Below, piece by piece: positions 8,099-15,054 of a stretch of DNA of 34,926 nucleotides. The notes below the pieces were generated by a model. The model searched no databases. It was not told where the DNA came from and worked only from the letters and a program-made list of their open reading frames with translations. Position numbers and translations under genes: made by a program. The stretch spans positions 1 through 34,926 of the forward strand of contig CANQWD010000028.1 in NCBI GenBank assembly GCA_947627465.1, given 5' to 3'. The stretch's first letter is position 1. Each line of letters opens with the position of its first letter. The DNA is from an uncultured Clostridia bacterium. GTDB taxonomy: Bacteria; Bacillota; Clostridia; Oscillospirales; Ruminococcaceae.

Positions 8099-9652
8099 TC
8101 AAATGCTGAATTTAATGTCAACGCCCGTTTCATCGGAAACATAAATAGCGTCAATCATCGTAACCGCGACTTCGTGCTTTTCGTCAACCGATAATTCGCC
8201 CCAACGTTGAAGCGGCTCTGAAAGCGGTTGCACGTCAACTGTTTTGTTTTTGCGCTCACGAGTATTCAGTTTGTTTTCAAGCTCGGATTTCTTGCTGTGC
8301 AGCTCCGTAATTCGCTTTTGAATGTAATCGAAAAGCACCTTATCCGCGTCCGCGAGTTTGTCCATAAGCTGCCGAATTTCCGTATCGGCGCGTATGATCT
8401 CCGATTTCAAGTTCTCGGTTTCGGTATCGGATTTTTTGCGTTTGCTTTTCGTAATTGTAAGCAACTTAATGCGTTTTTTCATCGCTTCAAAAACGATATT
8501 TTCCAAATCATCGGGGCGGATTTTCAGCGACTTTGAAACGCATCCTTGCGCGTTGTATGCGCCGACATCTCGATAGTAACGCCATTGCTTTGTGTGACTT
8601 GCGTTCCAACTGTAATAAACGTGAATTGAATATCCGCAGTGCGGACATTTTATAAGCCCGACAAGCCACGAATTATTAGCTTTCCCGTTATTCGGAATAC
8701 GGAAATTGTGTTCCTTTTTGTCTTGCACCGCAAGCCAAGTTTCAGCGTCCACAAGCCCCTCGTGATAGCCTATCTTCGCGAAGTAATTACCGTCATCGTC
8801 CTTGTGCAAAAACACGCCGTGAATTCCGTCATATTCATCAACATCATCAATCAACCTATAACCTTTCGCGGCAAGAAACTTGTAAACCTCCGCGTCCGCG
8901 CGGACATACAGCGGACTTTCCAGAAGCTTTGTCAAATGGCTTCTGTTCATAATGGATTTTTCGTGCCTTTTGGAATACGAAACGCTGTCCGTTTCAATGC
9001 CGTTTTCGCGAAAATAATTGATAACGTCTTGCAATGACGTTGACGGTTCCTTGTATAGCTCATACGCTATTTTAATAACGTTTGCTCTTTCCGACGGAAC
9101 GAGTACAGAACCCGTTTTCCCGTTGATTGTTCGGCGTTCGGATTCGTAGCCGTAATATTTCTTTCCGCCTTGATAAAATCCCGTTTCAACCGCCCTTGTT
9201 GCGTATGCATCGGCAACTCTCGCGGCTATCGTTTCACGCTCGAATTCCGCGAAATTAAGCAGATTATTTCTCATCATTCTGCCCTCTTTTGTTTCCGTGT
9301 TGAACGGCTCGGAGAGCGAGATAACGCCTATTCCCAGCTTGTCAAGCGTGTCCGTGATGTTCAGATATTCGCGCATATTTCTGCTGAAACGGTCGTATTT
9401 TTTGACGATGATTTTATCTATCAAACCCTCGCGCGCGTCGCTCATCATTTGCTGAAACGCGGGTCTGTGTGCCACGTCTTTGCCGCTTTTGCCGTCGTCG
9501 CAATAAATTCTGTAATTGTCCCTCGATACCTCGCCCCCATTCTCTAAATACCGTATGCAATCCGCTTTCTGTGCGTCAATTGACAGCGAATTATTTCCCT
9601 TGTCCTTGTCGCTGACCGAGCGGCGCACATAAATTGCTGTAATTTTTTCCAT
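8099..9652 (-). CDS. Large serine recombinase of element 1
   Basis: The product (517 aa) should cut and rejoin DNA to integrate and excise element 1. The N-terminal resolvase domain (about 1-150) has the catalytic Ser12 in YVRRSVSD, a DDGKSGK segment, and the KYDRFSRN motif. A recombinase domain follows (about 160-290), then a zinc-ribbon segment with CPHCGYS and a downstream GC, and a coiled-coil rich C-terminus (about 400-470). Length and order match the TndX/TnpX/phiC31-type large recombinases. GGAGGTC lies before the ATG at 9652. The gene sits 75 bases from the left junction and points outward, the usual arrangement. It shares little sequence with the element 2 enzyme, in line with a different core (AC rather than GA). 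Confidence 0.93.
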   Translation of the reverse strand: MEKITAIYVRRSVSDKDKGNNSLSIDAQKADCIRYLENGGEVSRDNYRIYCDDGKSGKDVAHRPAFQQMMSDAREGLIDKIIVKKYDRFSRNMREYLNITDTLDKLGIGVISLSEPFNTETKEGRMMRNNLLNFAEFERETIAARVADAYATRAVETGFYQGGKKYYGYESERRTINGKTGSVLVPSERANVIKIAYELYKEPSTSLQDVINYFRENGIETDSVSYSKRHEKSIMNRSHLTKLLESPLYVRADAEVYKFLAAKGYRLIDDVDEYDGIHGVFLHKDDDGNYFAKIGYHEGLVDAETWLAVQDKKEHNFRIPNNGKANNSWLVGLIKCPHCGYSIHVYYSWNASHTKQWRYYRDVGAYNAQGCVSKSLKIRPDDLENIVFEAMKKRIKLLTITKSKRKKSDTETENLKSEIIRADTEIRQLMDKLADADKVLFDYIQKRITELHSKKSELENKLNTRERKNKTVDVQPLSEPLQRWGELSVDEKHEVAVTMIDAIYVSDETGVDIKFSI

Positions 9653-9673
9653 AATTCGACCTCCAAAAAAGTA

Positions 9674-9728
9674 AGCCGATTATGCGTTGTTCCATCATTA
9701 TTATAGCATAATCGGCTCAAAAAGTCAA
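9674..9728 (-). promoter_or_regulatory. Recombinase 1 promoter with 12-bp inverted repeat operator
   Basis: On the minus strand TTGACT (9723-9728) and TATAAT (9700-9705) are spaced by 17 bases. A perfect inverted repeat AGCCGATTATGC (9674-9685) / GCATAATCGGCT (9706-9717) has one arm in the spacer and the other around the transcription start. This is a good position for a repressor or autoregulatory site. Confidence 0.75.
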
Positions 9729-9736
9729 GCGGTTAT

Positions 9737-9889
9737 TTATAATTCTTCATCACAATTATTATCTTTTTGCCTTAAAATCTCATATAGCCTTTCAATTTTC
9801 TGCTGCCTTATCGTTTCCTCTACATCGTTTGTAATTGTGATATTAACCTTAAAATCACCACAATTGTATGTATAGGCGTTTTCCGTCAT
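9737..9889 (-). CDS. Small hypothetical protein, 50 aa
   Basis: This minus-strand ORF encodes 50 residues beginning MTENAYTYNCGDFKVNITIT and ending in an acidic tail. The composition is protein-like: an N-terminal beta-type stretch followed by a charged helix around IRQQKIERLYEILR. GGGGGC lies about 8 bases before the ATG. It sits between the recombinase promoter and the small HTH gene and probably belonged to the HTH transcript before a MITE-like insertion (9908-10082) separated them. Its position between the regulator and the integrase would suit an accessory or directionality factor, but I do not recognise a family with certainty. Confidence 0.6.
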   Translation of the reverse strand: MTENAYTYNCGDFKVNITITNDVEETIRQQKIERLYEILRQKDNNCDEEL

Positions 9890-9898
9890 TAGCAGCCC

Positions 9899-10091
9899 CC
9901 AATCTCTCAGACCAACAGCATTTAAAAATTATTCACTATTTTGCGAAAACATATATCTCTAATTAGATTTGTAAATTTGCAATAGCTAGTCCTTTTGTAG
10001 CATAATTAGCCATCGAAGTTGACAGAAAAGTGGAATACGGGAGTGGTTTTTACACTTTAATTCTCTAAATGCTGTTGGTCTGCCAATCTCT
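9899..10091. mobile_element. MITE-like insertion, 175 bp, with 9-bp target duplication
   Basis: Perfect 17-base terminal inverted repeats CAGACCAACAGCATTTA lie at 9908-9924 and, reversed, at 10066-10082. They are flanked by the identical 9-base direct repeat CCAATCTCT at 9899-9907 and 10083-10091. The 140-base interior has no ORF of note. This is a non-autonomous insertion between the HTH gene and the 50-aa ORF; the right target copy touches the HTH stop codon. The parent transposase is not in the window. Confidence 0.85.
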
Positions 10092-10282
10092 TAATTAGCG
10101 CGATTTTTCTGTTCTGAAATCAGATCGATAGCCGTAATTACCTCGCCCCTTTTCTCTTCTGTAAGTTCTTTCCTTAACCATCGAATAAAGGTCGGCTCAC
10201 TAACTTTGAGCAAGTCCGCGATTTCGTAAAGGTAAACCCCTTTCTCCCGCGCCATAGTACGAATTTCTAAATTTTTCTTCAT
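10091..10282 (-). CDS. Small helix-turn-helix protein of element 1
   Basis: The product is 63 aa and begins MKKNLEIRTMAREKGVYLYE. The helix-turn-helix spans about residues 14-40 (YLYEIADLLKVSEPTFIRWLRKE). The chosen ATG at 10282 has an AGGT-type RBS (top-strand ACCTCC at 10291-10296); a longer N-terminal extension has no support. It is divergent from the XRE gene and has a near-identical counterpart in element 2 at 20381. Small HTH proteins in this position are often excisionase-like or immunity regulators. Which of these applies is not visible in the sequence. Confidence 0.8.
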   Translation of the reverse strand: MKKNLEIRTMAREKGVYLYEIADLLKVSEPTFIRWLRKELTEEKRGEVITAIDLISEQKNRAN

Positions 10283-10314
10283 AATGAAATACCTCCAAAA
10301 ATTTCTCAAGCCAC

Positions 10315-10422
10315 TTGACAAATCATCACTATTATAGTATAATAGTATTGACGCTGATATTTGTGGCTCTGATTGTAATTATACCACAATTATCCGCAAA
10401 TGTCAAGCGATTCCACAAATAT
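10315..10422. promoter_or_regulatory. Overlapping divergent promoters with ATATTTGTGG operators (element 1)
   Basis: A plus-strand promoter (TTGACA 10315-10320, 17 bases, TATAAT 10338-10343) serves the XRE gene. A minus-strand promoter (TTGACA on 10401-10406, 17 bases, TATAAT on 10378-10383) serves the small HTH gene. The perfect inverted repeat ATATTTGTGG (10357-10366) / CCACAAATAT (10413-10422), plus a third CCACAA half-site at 10384-10389, straddles the minus-strand promoter. The layout resembles a phage-type bistable switch and recurs in element 2. Confidence 0.8.
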
Positions 10423-10453
10423 GGTGTAAAAATTTTTGAGGAGGGCAAGAAAA

Positions 10454-11044
10454 ATGTCGAAAAATTACGGTGAAGTGTTTAGCGCAAGGCTGAAAGAATT
10501 GCGTCAAGAGAGCGGTTTAACGATTGAGGAGTTTGCAAGCGAGGTCGGAGTTTCCAAAAGCTCGGTCGGGTACTACGAAAATCAAAACCGACTTCCCGAT
10601 TTAGCTGTCGCGGCGAAGATGGCGGAGATTTTGAACGTGACTACGGATTACCTTGTCGGGCGGAGCAACGCGCGAGTACAGACCCCAAAGCTGAAAAATA
10701 TCTGCGATTACGTTGGACTGTCGGACAAGTCGGTCGAGATGCTTGCACAGCTGAAAAAAGAAAACGCAGTTCGGCTGTCGGTAATAAATCTTCTGTTCGA
10801 ACAGGCAAGCGATGACATCACGGACGATTACGAATTGGACGGCGAATACGAGGGCAGCGTTCTGAACGCCGTGTGCCGTTACCTCTCAAAAAACTTTTCG
10901 ATTGATGAGTACATCGTGGATGTCACGTCAAGTTCGGACGAGGGAATTTCAAGCGCAATAGCGGGTGCGCTATACCAAATGATTTTGAACCAAGCCGTGG
11001 ATGCGATAAAAAAGTTGGCAAATTCTCCAAAAGCCTATTTTTGA
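10454..11044 (+). CDS. XRE-family regulator of element 1
   Basis: This is a 196-aa protein with an N-terminal Cro/CI helix-turn-helix (about residues 8-65: RLKELRQESGLTIEEFASEVGVSKSSVGYYENQNRLPD) and a C-terminal domain of unknown type. ATG 10454 is chosen over the upstream in-frame ATG because GAGGAGGG (10439-10445) is correctly spaced from it. The protein is almost identical along its length to the 20748 gene of element 2, which also ends NSPKAYF. It probably represses the divergent promoter through the TTTGTGG half-sites and so sets whether the element is quiet or mobile. Cross-repression between the two elements is likely. Confidence 0.88.
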   Translation: MSKNYGEVFSARLKELRQESGLTIEEFASEVGVSKSSVGYYENQNRLPDLAVAAKMAEILNVTTDYLVGRSNARVQTPKLKNICDYVGLSDKSVEMLAQLKKENAVRLSVINLLFEQASDDITDDYELDGEYEGSVLNAVCRYLSKNFSIDEYIVDVTSSSDEGISSAIAGALYQMILNQAVDAIKKLANSPKAYF

Positions 11045-11129
11045 CGGCGGCGAAGAGCGCGGCAAAATTATTCTTTCTTTTTCCGCCTTGTTCCTTTTTT
11101 CCTAGGCAAAACCGTTTCGGTTTTGAGTG

Positions 11130-11231
11130 TTTTGCTAACAAGTTCACAGTGAAGTCCATTTCGGAACTTTAGATTTTGCCGCGATTATTTTAATCACGCG
11201 CAAAAAGGCTTTTGAGAATTTGCCTTAACGA
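11130..11231 (+). repeat. Conserved non-coding block, copy A
   Basis: This block of about 100 bases recurs at 21425-21528 and 34777-34870. Shared features, in order, are a GCTAACAAGTTCAC-type start, AGGTC-like then GAACTTT segments, ATTTTGCCGCGATT, and an AATC-CGCG arm able to pair with it. The AAGTTC/GAACTT and GCGATT/AATCGC arms suggest two hairpins. Each copy lies close to an oriT-like hairpin. No ORF is conserved across the copies, so it is a cis-acting site or a structured RNA. Confidence 0.7.
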
Positions 11232-11285
11232 AAAGTGAGATTGGCGTTTACTTTGCGATTCTAACTTTATGCTGTCGTTCATTTT

Positions 11286-11355
11286 GGCTATACTCAATAG
11301 CCATTCTGATTAGCTAAGCTAACAAAATGGCGTTGAGTTAGGGAAAATTCCCTAA
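11286..11355 (-). other. oriT-like hairpin of element 1, inverted orientation
   Basis: Read on the minus strand, this region has a palindrome (TTAGGGAA...TTCCCTAA, 11338-11355), then a long imperfect hairpin (11293-11337), then GGCTATTGAGTATAGCC (11286-11302). The same order appears on the plus strand at 34858-34926 with near-identical bases. The 17-base nic-like motif also occurs beside the relaxase gene of element 2. This is a candidate transfer origin in an element with no relaxase. Relative to copy A of the conserved block it is flipped compared with the other two units. Confidence 0.65.
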
Positions 11356-11365
11356 AACCCCGATT

Positions 11366-11388
11366 GCCCGCTCTTAAAAAGAGCGGGC
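11366..11388. terminator. Hairpin with 10-bp perfect stem
   Basis: GCCCGCTCTT (11366-11375) pairs with AAGAGCGGGC (11379-11388) around a 3-base loop. There is no clear T run on the plus side, so termination is uncertain. It separates the transfer-origin region from the cargo operon. Confidence 0.5.
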
Positions 11389-11471
11389 AAATTTGAAAAT
11401 TCCAAAGCTCACTTCTCTATGAAAATCAAGGCAAATCTCTTCAAAGTCGTAAGGTAATTCCCGTAACCCTC

Positions 11472-11500
11472 TTTACAAAACGGATATAATGTAGTATAAT
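11472..11500 (+). promoter_or_regulatory. Promoter of the ECF sigma/ABC cargo operon
   Basis: TTTACA (11472-11477) and TATAAT (11495-11500) are spaced by 17 bases, 46 bases before the GTG start of the sigma factor. A second TATAAT at 11485-11490 overlaps the spacer. A sigma-factor-specific autoregulatory promoter could also lie here but I cannot define one. Confidence 0.65.
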
Positions 11501-11546
11501 AAAAAAGGAAAATAAATGTGTATAATTTTGAAAGGAAGCTCGGCAA

Positions 11547-12077
11547 GTGTCAAAAGAAACGGATGATAAATTGATTAGCGTGCTTTTCAAACAATATAGG
11601 CATATGCTGTTTAAAATTGCGTTCGGCATTTTGAACAATAAATTTGATGCCGAGGATGCGGTTCAGGACGCTTTTTTGTGGATAATCAACAATATTGAAA
11701 AAATTTGTAAAATACCCTGTGACGAAAGAGAAGTCTATTTCGCTACTATTATAGAACATATTTCCATTGACCAACTTCGAAAGAAAAAACGACACCCGAC
11801 AGAGGATATTGACGACCATTATGACCTCTGCTCCAATTCTTTCGTTGATGAAAAGGTGCTTTCACAATTGACAGCAGATGAAATCAAAAGCGCGCTTGAT
11901 GATTTGTCGGACATAGATTATGATTTGCTTTATCTTTATCTGTTCTGTGGAAAAACTCCGAAAGAAATTTCCGTTATCGTGGGAATATCTGAAAGGAATA
12001 TCCGCACCTATATCAAAAGAGCGAGAGAACGTTTTATAAAAATTTTAAAGAAAAGAGGCGTTATTGATGGAGTTTGA
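11547..12077 (+). CDS. ECF-type RNA polymerase sigma factor
   Basis: This 176-aa protein has region 2 at about residues 12-75 (KQYRHMLFKIAFGILNNKFDAEDAVQDAFLW) and region 4 at about 115-165, with a DNA-binding helix-turn-helix (KTPKEISVIVGISERNIRTYIKRARERF). Length and layout match sigma-70 family ECF factors. The start is GTG at 11547 with GGAAG upstream; no better ATG exists. The gene overlaps the next one by 11 bases, typical of a sigma/anti-sigma pair. It probably directs transcription of its own operon in response to an envelope signal. Confidence 0.88.
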   Translation: MSKETDDKLISVLFKQYRHMLFKIAFGILNNKFDAEDAVQDAFLWIINNIEKICKIPCDEREVYFATIIEHISIDQLRKKKRHPTEDIDDHYDLCSNSFVDEKVLSQLTADEIKSALDDLSDIDYDLLYLYLFCGKTPKEISVIVGISERNIRTYIKRARERFIKILKKRGVIDGV

Positions 12078-12753
12078 TGAGAAATTGGCTCAGGCATTGG
12101 GCGAGACTTTTGACGAGCGTATGGCGCGCCGAATGAAAGTAACAAAGAAGCATAGTTTTTCGCTTTCTTATAGATTGTGGGAATACAAAACGCTGAAAAA
12201 TCTTCGACGAAACCGATTTGATAACCACTGGACTTTGCGTAAAGCCAGATGCGCCGTGGCAGCAATGGTCTGTGCTTTAACGCTTTTAATTGGTATAACG
12301 GCATATGCCGCGATTGTTATAATGGGAAGATATAACTTTGTTGATAAAAGTGACTACTCCAAAATGTTGATTGAAGCCCATCCCACAGACAAAACCACTT
12401 TTGAGGAATATTACGGTCTGCCCGAAGAAGACGGGTGGGAAATGGAAGATTATGATATTTTACACCGCTTTACAGCGGTGAATTATAGGCGTGGGGATAA
12501 AGAAGTCACCTTTTGTCAAAGCTTAATTGAAGAGGGAAATATGGGAAATATCAATACCGAAAAAGCCGATGTTGAGATGTTGTCTCTCTATTCGGAGAAT
12601 GACGGTTTTGTGTTGGAATTTCGAGATGACTGGTCTTCCATATTCTGGATATATAACGGCTATCTGCTTGAAATTACCGGCAATATAAACAAAAAGGAAG
12701 CGGTAAATTTAGCACATTCTACAAAAATCATCGATTTACAAAAAAGTAGATAA
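12067..12753 (+). CDS. Probable anti-sigma membrane protein, DUF4367-like
   Basis: The product (228 aa) has a cytoplasmic N-terminus of about 60 residues, one membrane segment (about 62-82, AAMVCALTLLIGITAYAAIVI), and an extracellular C-terminal domain ending with a W.YNGYLLEI...NKKEAVNLA pattern like DUF4367 domains. Such proteins paired with ECF factors usually hold the sigma factor at the membrane until a signal arrives. The ATG at 12067 follows AGAGG and overlaps the sigma gene's stop. The anti-sigma role is inferred from topology and overlap; no zinc-finger anti-sigma motif is visible. Confidence 0.75.
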   Translation: MEFDEKLAQALGETFDERMARRMKVTKKHSFSLSYRLWEYKTLKNLRRNRFDNHWTLRKARCAVAAMVCALTLLIGITAYAAIVIMGRYNFVDKSDYSKMLIEAHPTDKTTFEEYYGLPEEDGWEMEDYDILHRFTAVNYRRGDKEVTFCQSLIEEGNMGNINTEKADVEMLSLYSENDGFVLEFRDDWSSIFWIYNGYLLEITGNINKKEAVNLAHSTKIIDLQKSR

Positions 12754-12840
12754 AAAACTGTTACGATAAGCTGTTTTGTTTCGCTATCATTATAGAAAAG
12801 GGAAAACTTTTCATTCCTATAAGATTGGGAGGTGGTTGTT

Positions 12841-13266
12841 ATGCGCAAGGTAATTTTACTTCTGATGAGCCTGTTGATGTGTTTTCCACTGTCCGTAACA
12901 GCAAGCGCACAGACAGTTTCGACAAGCATTGTGCAGCCGTTCTATGAAAAAACAAGTAATGCAAAAACAATGCTTTCCATAAGCGGCACAACGGCATATT
13001 GTGAAAGCTATGCCAAGGGCGATTCAGACGTGGTGGAAATCACCGCAAAGCAGTATCTCCAAAAACAGGGTTTCCTGTGGATTTGGGGTACATACGACGG
13101 CTCGAAATGGACAAAGACGGTGTATTCAAATACTCTTACGATGTCCAACACAAAAACAGGTCTGTCAAGCGGAAAGTATCGTCTTAAGACGGTTTTCACG
13201 CTAACGGACAAGCAGGGCAAGACCGAAACCATTACGGTTTACAGTGAAGAGAAGAAGATCGGTTAA
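12841..13266 (+). CDS. Small secreted protein, unknown function
   Basis: This 141-aa protein begins with a clear signal peptide (MRKVILLLMSLLMCFPLSVTASAQ, cleavage near residue 24). The mature part is about 117 residues and rich in Ser/Thr and Lys. Its pattern (TAYCESYAKGDSDVVEITAKQYLQ, then YDGSKWTK and SGKYRLKTVFTLTDKQGKTE) suggests an immunoglobulin-like beta fold. It resembles small secreted clostridial proteins of the DUF6147 type, though I am not certain of that. GGGAGGTGG at 12827-12835 supports ATG 12841 over the upstream GTG. It belongs to the ECF/ABC operon. Confidence 0.7.
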   Translation: MRKVILLLMSLLMCFPLSVTASAQTVSTSIVQPFYEKTSNAKTMLSISGTTAYCESYAKGDSDVVEITAKQYLQKQGFLWIWGTYDGSKWTKTVYSNTLTMSNTKTGLSSGKYRLKTVFTLTDKQGKTETITVYSEEKKIG

Positions 13267-13268
13267 AA

Positions 13269-13291
13269 GTATCGGTAATTATTTCCGATAC
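13269..13291 (+). terminator. Short hairpin between the two secreted-protein genes
   Basis: GTATCGG (13269-13275) and CCGATAC (13285-13291) form a 7-bp stem. A T-rich stretch (CTATCTTTTT) starts about 8 bases later, just before the AGGAGG of the next gene. It is a weak or partial terminator at best. Confidence 0.4.
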
Positions 13292-13321
13292 CGTATTCTA
13301 TCTTTTTAGGAGGACTTTATA

Positions 13322-13762
13322 ATGAGAAAATTCAAAAAGGTTATCGCCGCTTTGGCGGCAACATCAGCGTGTGCGCTGTTGGGAGTTGGCGCTTATGCCG
13401 CCGATACTTCAATGCGGTCAGCCGCTTATTCAGACTATGATTTCTATTTTAGTTTTCGGTCTGATGCCGATGAAGAAGGCTGTTGTAGAACTGATCCGGA
13501 AGTAAAAGAGGATAGTTTGAATTATGCTGGGGTTCACTGCGAAGGAGGAAATATAGCGAGTAATATGCCCGTGTATTTTTCCGTATTAACAGGCGTTGGT
13601 AAAACCGAAGTTACTACCCCGGTAACAGCCACATATTCTAAAGGATACTACCGTACTTATTATAAAACATCCTATGCGGAGGGTTATGAGTATATCCTGC
13701 AAGGTATGGGTGGCGGTTCATTTATTAAAGATATAACTATTCACGGATATTGGAATCCGTAA
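13322..13762 (+). CDS. Small secreted protein, DUF2712-like
   Basis: The product (146 aa) has a signal peptide ending near AYAADT (residue 26). The mature domain of about 120 residues is aromatic-rich, with FYFSF near its start, a YYRTYYKTSYAEGYEYILQ stretch, and a C-terminal IHGYWNP. That pattern (F-rich start, YxxAY block, GYW near the end) matches my recollection of DUF2712, a family of small secreted Firmicutes proteins often near ABC transporters. Three Cys residues (two adjacent) are present. It could be a secreted peptide or toxin, or a sensor for the ECF system; neither is shown. AGGAGG precedes the ATG. Confidence 0.7.
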   Translation: MRKFKKVIAALAATSACALLGVGAYAADTSMRSAAYSDYDFYFSFRSDADEEGCCRTDPEVKEDSLNYAGVHCEGGNIASNMPVYFSVLTGVGKTEVTTPVTATYSKGYYRTYYKTSYAEGYEYILQGMGGGSFIKDITIHGYWNP

Positions 13763-13797
13763 TACGGTGTTTTTTTACTTAACTTCATTTTATAATT

Positions 13798-13843
13798 GCC
13801 TTTGCGGCAGCACAAAACATTTGCTCTCCGCAAAGGCTTTTTT
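13798..13843 (+). terminator. Intrinsic terminator overlapping the lipoprotein leader
   Basis: GCCTTTGCGG (13798-13807) pairs perfectly with CCGCAAAGGC (13828-13837), followed by TTTTTT (13838-13843). The lipoprotein RBS AGGAGG begins at the next base. Partial termination here would give more of the two small secreted proteins than of the downstream lipoprotein and transporter. Confidence 0.8.
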
Positions 13844-13854
13844 AGGAGGAAAAT

Positions 13855-15045
13855 ATGAAGCACAAAAAAATTATTTCCGCGTTGGCATTTACTGCAGCTC
13901 TTTCCGTAACGCTAACGGGCTGCTTTCCCACGGGGCAAAAATCCGCGCCCACGCAAGACAATTCTGTTTCCGTGCAAAACAATTCTGTTCCTGCGCAAAA
14001 TAATTCCGACAGCGATTATTCATCCTCGGGTACAACTGGGGTTGAAAATCTGTCGGTAAATGTTGATTTTGCGGAAAACTATCCCGCTGAAGTGCCTGTT
14101 ATTAGCTTAAAATTGCGCGTCTGGGATAAAGAAAAAATAAAAGCCGCAATGCTGAACGGGAGAACAGTGACGGACGAACAAGACGGCACCGAATTGGATC
14201 CGAACTACCACCTTATAACGCTTGACGACGGGAGCGACATCATATGCGGTTCGAGCATTGACGGAGCGTTTCTGCAATACAAAGCAAACGGAAATATCGC
14301 TAAAAGTCAACAAAATATGATACGTCCGTCGATTGCAATGATCTATCCATCAAATCCGACCGCCGAAAAAGAAATATATGACCTCGACTTGGCTTATGAA
14401 AAAGGCGAGCTTACGAACTTTTCGCGCGCGGACGCAAAGACGAAAGCAGACAAGATATTATCCGATTTGGGGATTGCAAACGCGGGAGAACCGAAGATAT
14501 ATTCCGTACCCTCCGATAAAATCAACGAGTTGAACAAGGACAAAACATATGGGGGAGAAAAAGACGGCGAACATTTATCAATGCCGAAGGTAGCGGAGGA
14601 CGATGGAGTATATGTGATTAAGTACCCAATAAAATACGGCGAGGTATCTTTGCCCATGCACTTAACGCCGGGGCAATTTCTCGGCTCGCGCGGAACATAT
14701 ATTGATATGATAGTATCAAAGAAAGAACTTGTGTATTTCAGATATTATTCTCCTTTCGACGAGGAGTACGAAACAGGCGAAACGGTAAAGTTCAAAGCGG
14801 ACGCGAAAGCCGCGGCTGATATTCTTGTGGACGATTTTTCAAAGCAGCTTATAACTGAAAAGACCGAAATATTCTCCTGCGATTTGATTTATGTTTCGTT
14901 TAAAACCACAAACGAAACGACCGTCGAAATGCACCCGATGTGGTGTTTCGGTATCGCGAGTCGCACTGATGACGGCACTCTTCAAAAGATCGATTACAAA
15001 TATGTTGACCCTGTTCTTTGCACAGTGGTAAGCAGTTTCGGTTAA
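13855..15045 (+). CDS. Lipoprotein of the ECF/ABC operon
   Basis: This 396-aa protein has a lipoprotein signal peptide with lipobox LTGC, so Cys23 is the predicted lipidated residue. It is followed by a Ser/Asn/Gln-rich linker (about 24-65) with the repeat QDNSVSVQNNSVPAQNNS. The remaining 330 residues form a mixed alpha/beta domain with no motif I recognise; two halves with KADAKAAADILVDDF-like helices hint at a repeated fold. It sits at the outer face of the membrane and is followed directly by two membrane proteins and an ATPase. It could be a sensor or an assembly partner of that transporter. Confidence 0.75.
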   Translation: MKHKKIISALAFTAALSVTLTGCFPTGQKSAPTQDNSVSVQNNSVPAQNNSDSDYSSSGTTGVENLSVNVDFAENYPAEVPVISLKLRVWDKEKIKAAMLNGRTVTDEQDGTELDPNYHLITLDDGSDIICGSSIDGAFLQYKANGNIAKSQQNMIRPSIAMIYPSNPTAEKEIYDLDLAYEKGELTNFSRADAKTKADKILSDLGIANAGEPKIYSVPSDKINELNKDKTYGGEKDGEHLSMPKVAEDDGVYVIKYPIKYGEVSLPMHLTPGQFLGSRGTYIDMIVSKKELVYFRYYSPFDEEYETGETVKFKADAKAAADILVDDFSKQLITEKTEIFSCDLIYVSFKTTNETTVEMHPMWCFGIASRTDDGTLQKIDYKYVDPVLCTVVSSFG

Positions 15046-15054
15046 GGAGGGCTT

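Noticed and set aside
9687-9875. 62-aa plus-strand ORF with hydrophobic sequence
   Set aside because: It lies antisense to the 50-aa ORF and to the recombinase promoter; it has no RBS and the minus-strand ORF is more protein-like.
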